From CBDFLS01 sp965249185 (GTDB lineage Bacteria; Chloroflexota; Dehalococcoidia; Lucifugimonadales; Australimonadaceae), in assembly GCA_965249185.1 (NCBI GenBank), contig CBDFLS010000001.1, positions 448,207 through 512,206 on the forward strand: a stretch of DNA of 64,000 nucleotides, given 5' to 3'. Shown one piece after another: positions 18,512-26,557 of this stretch. The notes below the pieces were generated by a model that searched no databases, was not told the DNA's origin, and worked only from the letters and a program-made list of their open reading frames with translations. A program made the translations under genes and the position numbers. Positions within the stretch are counted from its first letter, which is position 1, and the number at the start of each line of letters is the position of its first letter.

Positions 18512-18586
18512 TAGCTGCTGGCTCAGTGGTAAGAGCGTCCCGACGTGTCGGGAAGGTTCCGGGTTCGAGTCCTGCTTCGACCACCA
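18512..18586 (+). pseudogene. tRNA-like sequence, probably degenerate
   Basis: The D-arm (GCTC-AGTGGTAA-GAGC), a T-loop (GGGTTCGAGTCC) and a 3' CCA are present. The anticodon region is TCCCGACGTGTCGGGA, one base short of a normal 5-bp stem plus 7-base loop and without the expected U33. The 3' acceptor strand TTCGACC has no matching 5' strand and the T-stem has mismatches. I therefore cannot assign an amino acid and regard it as a tRNA pseudogene or an attachment-site relic. Confidence 0.4.
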
Positions 18587-18594
18587 GGCCCCGC

Positions 18595-18906
18595 CTAGCG
18601 TTTGCTGGCGCTTCTCTGGCGGGCTTGGAAGAAAGCCAATATCAGCAGACCGACGCTCAACGCAAGGCAGACACTCACCATGGCGATAAAGCCGATGTTG
18701 ATGCTGTCCGCGAGCGTATCGATATCCACGTAGTGCTTGTAAAGCTTCGTAAGCGCCACGGGGCTATGGAGTGCGAGCCACCAGACCACGCCAACGCCGA
18801 TGGCCGATACCAGGAAGAAAAGGCCCAGGCCCAAGGTCCGTCGGCTATAGCCTTCCTCCTCGGACGGGGTGTCAAGGCCCTCAACCGGCCTCTGGTCTGT
18901 GGTCAT
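18595..18906 (-). CDS. Small two-helix membrane protein
   Basis: The 103-residue protein has an acidic cytoplasmic-like N terminus, one helix at about residues 25-46 (LGLGLFFLVSAIGVGVVWWL), a short loop and a second helix at about 70-94, ending in a basic tail (QARQRSASKR). No family is recognised. It lies 51 bases downstream of grdB on the same strand and could be the last gene of the reductase operon. A role as a membrane partner of the reductase is possible but unsupported. Confidence 0.5.
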   Translation of the reverse strand: MTTDQRPVEGLDTPSEEEGYSRRTLGLGLFFLVSAIGVGVVWWLALHSPVALTKLYKHYVDIDTLADSINIGFIAMVSVCLALSVGLLILAFFQARQRSASKR

Positions 18907-18957
18907 AAAGGGATCTCCGGAGCTACGTTCGATTCGAGCGCTTCAGGGAGAGCTCGC

Positions 18958-20268
18958 TCAGTTAGAGAACGTGGTGGGCGAATCAACCTTGGTCTCGAGC
19001 GCCTCCAGGGCCTTGAGGACCAGGGCCCTGCGGAACTCCCTCTCCTTCCCGGGCGACAGGCTTGGGTCACCTGTGACGTGGGGAATTGACTTACCTTTGA
19101 CGATACGGTTGGCGCCAACGGCTTCGGCCACCGAGTCGAGGGTGGTGATGTAGGCCGTCGGAATACCCTGGGCCTCCAACTCTTTCGCTAGCATGGCACC
19201 GCCACGGCTGCAGGACCCTCAGGTGGCGGTGAGGACGACGCCATCCACGCCCGCCTGCTTGAGCTCTTTGACCATCTCCTGGCCAAACTGGTGCATCATC
19301 GCTCCGGTGGCCCCGTTGCCGGTGGTGGAGAATATCTCCTGGTGGAGCTGGCCGAAAACGCCCTCCTTCTCCAGCTCTCGGATGGCGTCCAGCGGCACGA
19401 CCCGGTTGGGGTCGGCGTTGACAGCGGTGGTGTCAAACCCGCCATGGATGCTCTCCCAACTGTCGGAGGAGAGCTCACTGTGGTCGTGGATGTCGTACTT
19501 CAGCCATTTCGACGCCCACGCCCGCTCAAGCCGGTCCGGGTTGCCTTTGGAGACCAGGCTGCCGGTAGTCATCAGGGCTAGCTTCTTCTTGGCCAGTCCT
19601 TGGATGGCCTGCGCCGGGACCACGCGGTGGTATTTGGGCAGCGGCCACTCGGTTACGAAGGGCTCTCCCTTCACTTTCTTCAGCAGCATTTCGATGGCCC
19701 GCGGAGCCGCGGGGCGGTCGCTGATCTTGAACACCCGGCGCCCCATGGGGAAGTAGCCCTCATCGCTGGGAGAGCCCACCGGCTCGTCCCGGCCCAGCCT
19801 GACAGCCAGCCCCGCCATGTGCTTGATGGCTTCGTTCATCCCCACGGCCGAATCTCGCGTGCTTACAATGTGCACCTGGGTCTGGTACGAGTCCACGCCG
19901 GGGTTCTCCTCGTGCATGCCCGAGACGACAGGCACGCCCAGAGCCTCCTTCGCGTCGGCGCAGACCCTGCCGCAGTTCAGGCCATACCGGCCCGCGGCGA
20001 AGGCCGGTCCGGCCACCACCACATCGGGCTTGAACTTGGCGATGAGCGCGACGATCTGGGGCACCACCTCTCCAGGCCGCTCCGCGGCGAGGTTGTCACC
20101 GCAGAAGACGGTCCCCACCACCTCACCGGCGTCTCCGAGCGCCGCCTTCAGCGCCAGTCCAGGCCCTACAGGGCCATCCTTGGACGCCGGGGGAGTGTTC
20201 GCCTTCTCCTCCGCGCCGACTCCAGCGAAGAACTGGTTCAGGTAATGGACGACTCTCAACGTACTCAT
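18958..20268 (-). CDS. grdB: Glycine/sarcosine/betaine reductase-like selenoprotein B subunit
   Basis: The frame must read through an in-frame TGA at 19221-19219, decoded as selenocysteine (residue 350), to make a 436-residue protein, the usual GrdB length. The Sec context VVLTAT-U-GSCSRGGAM matches the U-x-x-C region of GrdB. ATG at 20268 is chosen over an upstream GTG because GGGAGGTG precedes it. In the family, the B subunit binds the amine substrate with GrdE and transfers the carboxymethyl group to the Sec of GrdA. A candidate SECIS hairpin follows the TGA. GrdE lies immediately upstream. Because the pathway here is incomplete, the real substrate may differ from glycine. Confidence 0.9.
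19192..19206 (-). other. Candidate bacterial SECIS hairpin of grdB
   Basis: Twelve bases after the TGA codon, the minus strand can form CGTGGC-GGT-GCCATG, a 6-bp stem with one G-U pair and a GGU loop. Bacterial SECIS elements lie just downstream of UGA and carry GU in the apical loop, so position and loop fit. The stem is short and coding constraint could produce it. Confidence 0.45.
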
Positions 20269-20325
20269 ACGCACCTCCCGTTCAATCGGTCGACGCCCCG
20301 GCTGCCGATGGGGTCGGCAGCACGG

Positions 20326-21618
20326 CTACTCCAGCTCGGTGACCAGATAGTTCATGCCCAACAGGTTGTTCGCGCCCACGATGTAGCGCAGGCTGGTGGT
20401 AAACTCTCCAGCCGCGTCCACGTCCTCATGCAACAGGCGCTCCCCGCCCACCAGGGCCTCCACGGGCGGAAGGGTCACCTCCTGCTCGCGGCTGCCCACG
20501 TTGACGATGGCATCGGCTTCCGGAACAAAGTGGACGAAACCGGGGTCGTCGTTCCCCTTCCCCACCTCTTTGTAGATGATGGTGGTCTTGATGCCCATCT
20601 GCTCGCACTTCTGCACGGTCAGCATGGAATCCACGGTTGCATTGCTATCGCTCTGGCCCATGAAGACCGCGGCCTCCGCTCCGAGCAGGCGCACCAGGTT
20701 GGAGGTGGAGCTGCTCATCCGCTCCTTCTCCGGGTTGGTGCTGGTGTTGCCCCCGAAGACAATGTATCCAACGAAGTTGAGCTCCTTACCGTGGCGCCGG
20801 CAGAGCTCCATAAGCACCCCATTGTTCTGCTCCATGTAGAGGGTGGGGTGGAGCGTGGTAGGGGAGCCCGCGCCGGTCATAATCGCGCCGTCGAAGCTCT
20901 CGTTGGGATGAAGCAGCGTGCCGACGTGGAGCTGGGCCAGGGTGCCGTACACGCGGGGGCGAGACGTTTGATACACGCAGGCCACCTTCGGCAACGAGGG
21001 GTCGCAGGGGCCCAGTTCGACAGTCTCCACCCTAGAAGGAGTTTTTCCGGCGGTAGCGGCCCGGGCGAGGTAGGCGGCGGCCTTGCACCCGACCGCATGG
21101 ACAGCCCGGTAGTACTCCACCACTTGAGGGGTGGCCTGCAAGTTTGCGCCAGCGCCATCTTGCGCGGGGAAGAAGTCGAGGCTGGGAATGAGCGTGAGCA
21201 CGACGTTACGTAGCTGGCTGAAGGGAGAGAAGACGGCCCCAGGGCCGCTCATATCCACGATACCTTCACGCCAGTAAACGGGCTCTCCGGGAGCCGCTCC
21301 TCCCGCTACGACCACCGCCGCTCCCGAGAGGGCGTTGGTCCTTCCCTGCCCGACGGTGGTTGGAGGGCCAACGAAACCGGGGAAGACGTTTCCGGGCCCC
21401 TCCACTTTCCAGCGGGGCTCGACCACGTCGAAGACGTGAACGATGCGGGACGACTCACCCGGCCGCGCCAGGTCTATCTTCACATCCGCGAAGGCAGGGT
21501 CGTCCAGGAGCTGCTCTTTGAGCTCCTGCTTATCGATAACCAACGTGCCGCCGGCCAACTCGGTCTTGTCCCCGAAGGCTATCTCTGTCACGTCGAAAGA
21601 AGCGACGTCCAGGCGCAC
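20326..21618 (-). CDS. GrdE-like reductase component B precursor lacking the pyruvoyl cysteine
   Basis: The 430-residue protein starts at GTG after AGGGGGTGG. It has the GrdE-type opening MRLDVASFDVTEIAFG and hallmark stretches HPNESFDGAIM, LYMEQNNGV, HGKELNFVGYIVFGG and ATVDSMLTVQKCEQMGIKT. In classical GrdE the precursor is cut at a cysteine (Cys242 in clostridial enzymes, context DGAIVSDNC from memory) to form a pyruvoyl group. At the aligned place here the sequence is DGAIMTGAGS: Gly at position 251 and Ser at 252, with no cysteine. Either Ser is used, as in other pyruvoyl enzymes, or the protein is not processed. It is co-transcribed with grdB and grdA. Confidence 0.85.
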   Translation of the reverse strand: MRLDVASFDVTEIAFGDKTELAGGTLVIDKQELKEQLLDDPAFADVKIDLARPGESSRIVHVFDVVEPRWKVEGPGNVFPGFVGPPTTVGQGRTNALSGAAVVVAGGAAPGEPVYWREGIVDMSGPGAVFSPFSQLRNVVLTLIPSLDFFPAQDGAGANLQATPQVVEYYRAVHAVGCKAAAYLARAATAGKTPSRVETVELGPCDPSLPKVACVYQTSRPRVYGTLAQLHVGTLLHPNESFDGAIMTGAGSPTTLHPTLYMEQNNGVLMELCRRHGKELNFVGYIVFGGNTSTNPEKERMSSSTSNLVRLLGAEAAVFMGQSDSNATVDSMLTVQKCEQMGIKTTIIYKEVGKGNDDPGFVHFVPEADAIVNVGSREQEVTLPPVEALVGGERLLHEDVDAAGEFTTSLRYIVGANNLLGMNYLVTELE

Positions 21619-21657
21619 TAACCACCCCCTAGCAATGAATGCCTACGACGCTGAGAG

Positions 21658-21687
21658 GGCCTCCGGACGGGGGTCCGGCCGGAGGCC
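21658..21687. other. GC-rich hairpin between grdA and grdE
   Basis: GGCCTCCGG at 21658-21666 pairs with CCGGAGGCC at 21679-21687 across a 12-base loop. There is no T-run, so it is not a standard terminator. It lies in the 81-base gap between grdA and the grdE start and may protect or process the mRNA, which could set subunit ratios. Confidence 0.5.
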
Positions 21688-21699
21688 GGCGGAGCGACG

Positions 21700-22170
21700 C
21701 TACGCGCCAATTGGCATCTGTTCCCGCACCTTCCGCACTGCCTCGCTGATGGAGGCCCCATCCAACACCATCTCCGAGAGGCCTATCTGCTCGCTATACA
21801 CGGCGGGGTCTACCTGCTCTTTTACCTCGGGCTCAAGGATGTGGTAGACGGGAATGCCGAGCGGCACCCCGGCGAGAGGGCCCGCCCACGTGGGGTCGCC
21901 GCTGGTCACCGTCAGCGCGTAGACCTCGCTGCTGTCGGGCGTGGGGGTGCCGAGGACCACAACCACATCCTCTCCCGCATGCTTTTCCGCAGTCTGCTGA
22001 ATCAACTCTTGACCTTCCAGGTCAAGTGCACCGGCGGCAGTTCAGACGAAGCACTGGGTGACCTCCATCACCACCTCACCACCCGCACTCCTCACGGACT
22101 CCGCGAGAGCCGGGCCTTGAATGCCATCGCGCTCCCCCAGTGCGATCACTTTTTTCCCAGACAGGTCCAT
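21700..22170 (-). CDS. grdA: Glycine reductase selenoprotein A
   Basis: Reading through TGA at 22044-22042 as selenocysteine gives a 156-residue GrdA. The N terminus MDLSGKKVIALGERDG, the redox centre TQCFV-U-TAAGA (C40-x-x-U43) and the C-terminal half with VTSGDPTWAGPLAGVPLG are diagnostic. GrdA carries the carboxymethyl-selenoether from protein B to protein C and is re-reduced by thioredoxin, whose gene is 39 bases upstream. A perfect AGGAGG precedes the ATG. A candidate SECIS hairpin lies 15 bases after the UGA. Confidence 0.95.
22008..22026 (-). other. Candidate bacterial SECIS hairpin of grdA
   Basis: On the minus strand, CTTGACC-TGGAA-GGTCAAG forms a perfect 7-bp stem with a 5-base loop. 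It begins 15 bases after the TGA, the same distance as in the UXX-star gene of this window. Position and stem length fit SelB recognition; the loop has U-G-G rather than a clear GU pair at the apex. Confidence 0.6.
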
Positions 22171-22209
22171 GATTCCTCCTTACCTAAACAACGCGCAAGT
22201 ACGACAGAG

Positions 22210-22536
22210 CTATTTAGGCACCATTGCCTTGACCCATTCGGTCAGCTCGTGGTCGGAGATCATGCTCCGGCTCAGCCGGGCCACTGCGTCTCCATCCCGA
22301 AAGACGATAAAGGTGGGCAAGCCCAGAACCTTCAGATCGACGCAGAGCTGCCGATGGTCCGGCGAGTTCACCTTGATCACCTTAAGCTGCCCCGCATACT
22401 GCTCCTCCAGCTCCGCCACCGTGGGGTTGAGGGCGATGCAGGGCTGGCACTGGGGGCCCCAGAAGTCGAGGAGCACCGGCACGGGGGATTTCAGCACTTC
22501 GCTCTCGAACTGGCCCGTCTGAAGGTCGCTTGGCAT
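22210..22536 (-). CDS. Thioredoxin-like protein of the reductase operon
   Basis: The 108-residue protein has the thioredoxin fold signature DFWGPQCQPC (Cys30 and Cys33, C-Q-P-C instead of the common C-G-P-C) and the cis-proline region GLPTFIVFRDG. The W-G-P-Q-C form is common for thioredoxins encoded with glycine reductase. It would pass electrons to GrdA. The gene begins four bases after the grdC stop and ends 39 bases before grdA. A dedicated thioredoxin reductase gene is not present in the window. Confidence 0.92.
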   Translation of the reverse strand: MPSDLQTGQFESEVLKSPVPVLLDFWGPQCQPCIALNPTVAELEEQYAGQLKVIKVNSPDHRQLCVDLKVLGLPTFIVFRDGDAVARLSRSMISDHELTEWVKAMVPK

Positions 22537-22540
22537 CGTC

Positions 22541-23995
22541 TTACCCTCCGTTTCGCTCGAGGATCACGGAGACCCCATCCGAGAGCTGGGTCATCCTGCC
22601 CAGAAATAGGCTCCCTTTCGCCAAGAACAAGGCGCTGTCCAACTCACCCTTCTCCATCTCCTGCTGGGCATGGGCCAGGAAGGGGATGGCCGAGGCGATA
22701 TGCCCCTGGGTGGGCGAGTAGCCCGGCATGCCGTGGGTGTCCACAAACTGGGGCATCTCCTCCCGCGTAATCTCTTTCCGCAGCACCGCCATGGCCGCGA
22801 TCATGTTGTAGTTGGTCTGCGGAACGTTCCCGCTGCCCGACGGCTCCGTCACCTCCGGGTTATGCAGCTCCGTGGCGTATTTGTCCACATCGGTGAGCTT
22901 CCGGCCGGTCCGCTCCGCGGGCTCGACCACGAGGCCCTGGATGATCGCCTGCTGCGACGAGCCGGTGCCGATAGTATGCCTCCCAACGGCATCTATACGC
23001 AACAGGGGGCTTCGCCCATCGTTCTCTCCGATGATGGTGGCGAACCCCGCCAGGACGTCCTCCAGGATGGGCATGTCGTGTTTCAGGTGTCCCTGGTACT
23101 TCATGCCCAGCTTGGCCAAGGAGCAGCCGCCCACGACTGCCGTGTGGCGATGCATGCGCGAGGCGACCATCGCCCCAGCGATGGTCATGGCCTGGACGGG
23201 GCCACAGCAGAAGTCTTTTATGTCGGCGCCGCTGGCCTGGGTGCACCCGCTCATTTCGCCGATGGCCTTGGCCAGGTTTCCACCGCCGGGGTTGTACCTG
23301 TCGCCAACGGACTCCTCGCCGGAGCCGAGAATGAACTCGATGGACTCGGGCGCGGTGCCATTGGATGCGAGCAAGCTTCGGAGCGATAGCATGGCCGTGG
23401 CCTTGCAGCTCAGGTTCTCCAGCAACCGCGTAGCCGTCAGCGCCGGGTCTTCCTCGTGGGCCCGATGGAAGCACCCGACCAGCCGCTGGCCATCCAGATA
23501 GAGCGGGACGGCGGCATCCGGCGTTGAGAGCGCCTCTTCGATCTGCTCGTAGCTCCTGCCCTCGTCCAGCTTCTTCAGGTCCGCCGCGGTGATCAGGGAG
23601 TGGGCCGTGAGCTTCTGCCGGACCTCCTCGGCAAAGCCACTCTCAAGCCACACGAGGTCGAAGTCGTCCACGATGCGGAGCACGCCGTAGAACTCGTCCT
23701 CCGGCATGATCTCTCCGTACTTTCCATGGCGCGAGGCCGATTCCAGAGGATGCTCATACCACGGTCTGGGGATACCTTTCAGATCGTCCGGGGCTATCCC
23801 ACCCACAAAGGCCTGGTTTGGGGGATATGCCAGCGCACTCTCGAAGGGCTGCAGGTGGTCCTGAATGGTGCCGAGCAGGTCGGGCTGGCGAGCGATATCA
23901 CGCAGCGGCTTGGAGCCGAACCGGACCAAGTCGGGGGCGTGGACCAGCACGAATTCAGTCCCCTGGACGACCGGCTGCTCTATGAGGTTGGCCAT
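22541..23995 (-). CDS. grdC: Glycine reductase complex component C, large subunit (GrdC)
   Basis: The 484-residue protein matches GrdC over its length. Characteristic segments are KGIPRPWYEHPLESASRHGKY near residue 75, GSGEESVGDRYNPGGGNLAK, and DFCCGPVQAMTIAGAMV with its paired cysteines. In the complex, GrdC and GrdD receive the ketene/carboxymethyl unit from GrdA and release acetyl phosphate with phosphate. No GrdD gene is adjacent, which is unusual. ATG at 23995 is taken as start; an in-phase TTG lies six bases upstream and neither has a clear ribosome-binding site. This is the first gene of the operon, about 120 bases behind the promoter at 24118-24146. Confidence 0.9.
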   Translation of the reverse strand: MANLIEQPVVQGTEFVLVHAPDLVRFGSKPLRDIARQPDLLGTIQDHLQPFESALAYPPNQAFVGGIAPDDLKGIPRPWYEHPLESASRHGKYGEIMPEDEFYGVLRIVDDFDLVWLESGFAEEVRQKLTAHSLITAADLKKLDEGRSYEQIEEALSTPDAAVPLYLDGQRLVGCFHRAHEEDPALTATRLLENLSCKATAMLSLRSLLASNGTAPESIEFILGSGEESVGDRYNPGGGNLAKAIGEMSGCTQASGADIKDFCCGPVQAMTIAGAMVASRMHRHTAVVGGCSLAKLGMKYQGHLKHDMPILEDVLAGFATIIGENDGRSPLLRIDAVGRHTIGTGSSQQAIIQGLVVEPAERTGRKLTDVDKYATELHNPEVTEPSGSGNVPQTNYNMIAAMAVLRKEITREEMPQFVDTHGMPGYSPTQGHIASAIPFLAHAQQEMEKGELDSALFLAKGSLFLGRMTQLSDGVSVILERNGG

Positions 23996-24117
23996 CTGCA
24001 ATTCACTGGAGGCGAGGGGCTGCCCATCTCCGCCTATGTCGGAACTCTAACGCACGGCGGGCCGCGGCTGTCACGAGTAGACGACACTCAGAGAGGGCTC
24101 GGGCGCCGAACACATAT

Positions 24118-24146
24118 ATTCTAGGTATCCTTACAATAGCTGTCAA
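24118..24146 (-). promoter_or_regulatory. Sigma70-type promoter of the grd-like operon
   Basis: On the minus strand TTGACA (24146-24141) is followed by exactly 17 bases and TAGAAT (24123-24118). This is near consensus and would give a leader of roughly 110 bases before grdC. Confidence 0.75.
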
Positions 24147-24169
24147 TTTCCTTGCGCTCGGGGCCGGTT

Positions 24170-25468
24170 TCAGGAGGCCGCCTGTTCCCGATCCTCGCTG
24201 ACTCCCTGCAAGATCAGGAAGCCCGCGAGGATCTGCACGAAGAGGACGGCCAGGGCAATCCGGTACGCGACGATGCCGAAGTCAGTGAAGATGTCGATGG
24301 TGATGCCCCAGATGAGGGGCCCCAGCACGGCGCTGAGCTTGCCCATAAGGCCGTAGAGGCCGAAGTACTGCCCTAGCTGCCCGCGCGGCGCCAGCCGCAT
24401 GAGGAAGACCCGGTCCGTCGTCCAGGTCGCCCCCAGACTCAGGCCGGCCAGGGCACCGATGGCCCAGAAGGAGGGGATGTACACCGTGCTGGCGCCCGCT
24501 ACAAGGACCACGGCCCACTGGATTAGGATCAGGGACAGCGTTTTCTTGGGCCCGATCCGCTCGACCACGCGCCCGTAAGCCAGGGCGCCGATGATGGCGA
24601 AGACGGTGCCCACCAGTACGAAGGAGCGGTTCATGGCGTCGGTGAAATCGAACACCTTCAGCGCATACACCGCCGCGAAGATACTCACGGTAGTGATGGC
24701 GTCCATATAAAAGAAGCGCGCCACCAGGTAGCGAATGATGTTGGTGTGGCGCCGCGCATTCTGGAGCGTATGCAGGAGTTGACCGTAACCTTCTCGCAGG
24801 TAGCCCCACTTCCATCGGCCAACGCGACGCTCCTTCACCAGAAGAAAGCAGGGGAGCGAGAAGAGAAGGAAGAGGATGCCCGCGGGAAGGAAGGCCCCGC
24901 TACGGCCACCGATGTCGACGAAGGGCTTCAGCAGCAGCACGCCGATGATGACGCCCAGATATCCCAGCGCCACCCCCAGACCGGAGATGCGCCCCCGGCT
25001 ATCTTCGTCGCTGACGGTTTCCAGAAGGGAATCGTAGTAGACCAGGGCGAGCTGGAAGCAGAACATGGCCAGGGCGAAGAAGAGGAGGTTGAGCACTATC
25101 CGGTCGCTCAGGCCAATGAGTCCCATAGGGACGACGGCCATCAAGGTGAAGAGCATCAGGAAAGGCAGGCGCCGGCCGTACCGGTCGGAGACGGCGCCGA
25201 GCAGCGGAGACAGCAGCGCGATGGCGAGCATGGTAACGGAGAAGACGGCCGCATAGGCCAGGTCCGTCACCTCGCGGTCCACGGTGAACCACGGCGCAAC
25301 GTAGAGTGTGACGGTGATGGGCCAGATGGAGTTGCCCAGGTCGTAGAGGGCCCAGCCCGCGACGGAGGGACGCCCCGCCCTGCCGCTGGACGTGGCGTTA
25401 AGCCAAGCGCCGTACAGCGCGGCGACGAGTGTGCCTGGGTTAAGGCTGAGGTTGCGCGAGCGTCTCAA
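24170..25468 (-). CDS. MFS transporter, Atg22/UMF1-like
   Basis: The 432-residue protein opens with GWALYDLGNSIWPITVTLYVAPWF-like sequence (here GWALYDLGNSIWPITVTLY), the hallmark of the Atg22/UMF1 branch of MFS proteins, and has about twelve helices. The loop between helices 2 and 3 reads PLLGAVSDRYGRRLPF. Family members are proposed amino-acid or small-molecule effluxers. It lies upstream of the grd-like operon on the same strand but behind the operon promoter, so it is a separate unit; a role in supplying or exporting reductase substrate or product is only suggestive. Confidence 0.85.
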   Translation of the reverse strand: MRRSRNLSLNPGTLVAALYGAWLNATSSGRAGRPSVAGWALYDLGNSIWPITVTLYVAPWFTVDREVTDLAYAAVFSVTMLAIALLSPLLGAVSDRYGRRLPFLMLFTLMAVVPMGLIGLSDRIVLNLLFFALAMFCFQLALVYYDSLLETVSDEDSRGRISGLGVALGYLGVIIGVLLLKPFVDIGGRSGAFLPAGILFLLFSLPCFLLVKERRVGRWKWGYLREGYGQLLHTLQNARRHTNIIRYLVARFFYMDAITTVSIFAAVYALKVFDFTDAMNRSFVLVGTVFAIIGALAYGRVVERIGPKKTLSLILIQWAVVLVAGASTVYIPSFWAIGALAGLSLGATWTTDRVFLMRLAPRGQLGQYFGLYGLMGKLSAVLGPLIWGITIDIFTDFGIVAYRIALAVLFVQILAGFLILQGVSEDREQAAS

Positions 25469-25692
25469 AATCCGTGACCGGTGGCTTCCGCGGCGTCGTA
25501 GCGATTCCGGACGCCCTCAACATGCCGCTGGAGATGGAAGATGCCCACGCCCGATAACTTAGCATGCCTGAGAAGAGGCATCCGCCCGGATATGAAGGGA
25601 TAGGGTGCGTTCCATGAAGAGACGCGGGCGGGGCAGGTAGCCCTGCCTGCGTCTCTTAAGCTTCCTTTGTGCTGACCTACGCGTGTGATGAC

Positions 25693-26508
25693 CTACGCGC
25701 GGTTGCTCGCGGGCGCCAGGCGAGGCAGGGCGATCTGCGTCCGCTCGCGGACCGCCCCGTACTGCTCCCGCATCACGAGGTTGAACAGCGAGAGGTCGGT
25801 GGAGTAGGCGATGGCCCGGCAGCCCTTCTCGACCTGGTGCGCGGCCTGGTCCACACCCCACGCCAGGTTCATGACCGGGATACCCCGCTTGTTGCACGCC
25901 TCCAGGGTCTTGTCCAGGTACTTGTCCACCATCGCCTCGGCCTCGGGAGTGCCTACCCCGCCCAGCCGCTGGGCCAGGTCATAGGGACCGAAGAAAGCGA
26001 TGTCGATGCCGGGCACATCCAGGATGGACTCGATGTTGTCGAGGCCTCGGGGCTCCTCGAAGAGGGGAATCACCATTACCTCCTCGTTGCTCCGGGCCAC
26101 GAACTGAGGCCATGGCTCCCAGCCGTGCTTGGCCGCGCGGACCGGTGGCGCGCAACTCCTGTTGCCGACAGGAGGCAGCTTGATGCCCTGCACCATCCGG
26201 TGCATCTCCTCCGCGTCGTTGATGTGGGGAACGATGATGCCCTTGGCGCCGAAGTTCCCCGCCTTGAGGAGCTGCCCAACCTCTTTAGAGGTGGTGCGGA
26301 CCAGGGGCGTAACGTCCGCGGCGTAGGCGGCGCGGACCAGTCCCTCGAGCTCCTGCCCCCAAGCCGAGGTGGCGGCATGCTCACAGTCGATAATCACGAA
26401 GTCGGCGCCGCTATATCCGATGGTCTCCACCATGGTAGCGCTTCCGGTGACCGAAAAAGGGCCGAGCACCACTTCACCGGCGCGCATAGCGGACATGAGG
26501 TCTTTCAT
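25693..26508 (-). CDS. HpcH/HpaI-type aldolase (second copy)
   Basis: The start is the ATG at 26508. The 271-residue product has the HpcH/HpaI layout: GPFSVTGSATMVETIGYSG, then ADFVIIDCEHAATS, then IIVPHINDAEEM (active-site region), and FFGPYDLAQRLG near residue 180. These enzymes are metal-dependent class II pyruvate aldolases acting on 2-keto-3-deoxy-sugar acids or 4-hydroxy-2-oxo acids. It is about 50 bases downstream of a paralogue on the same strand. Substrate is unknown. Confidence 0.88.
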   Translation of the reverse strand: MKDLMSAMRAGEVVLGPFSVTGSATMVETIGYSGADFVIIDCEHAATSAWGQELEGLVRAAYAADVTPLVRTTSKEVGQLLKAGNFGAKGIIVPHINDAEEMHRMVQGIKLPPVGNRSCAPPVRAAKHGWEPWPQFVARSNEEVMVIPLFEEPRGLDNIESILDVPGIDIAFFGPYDLAQRLGGVGTPEAEAMVDKYLDKTLEACNKRGIPVMNLAWGVDQAAHQVEKGCRAIAYSTDLSLFNLVMREQYGAVRERTQIALPRLAPASNRA

Positions 26509-26557
26509 ACGAGTACCCCTCCTGGCAAGTTCATTGGGCTGCGGTCGGGAGCGAGAT

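Noticed and set aside
19600..21213. Long plus-strand frame opposite grdB and grdE
   Set aside because: It is Arg/His-rich and antisense to two well-supported selenoprotein-operon genes, so it is a shadow.
24002..24117. Riboswitch in the grdC leader
   Set aside because: The leader is about 110 bases, but I could not see the conserved core of a glycine or other known riboswitch.
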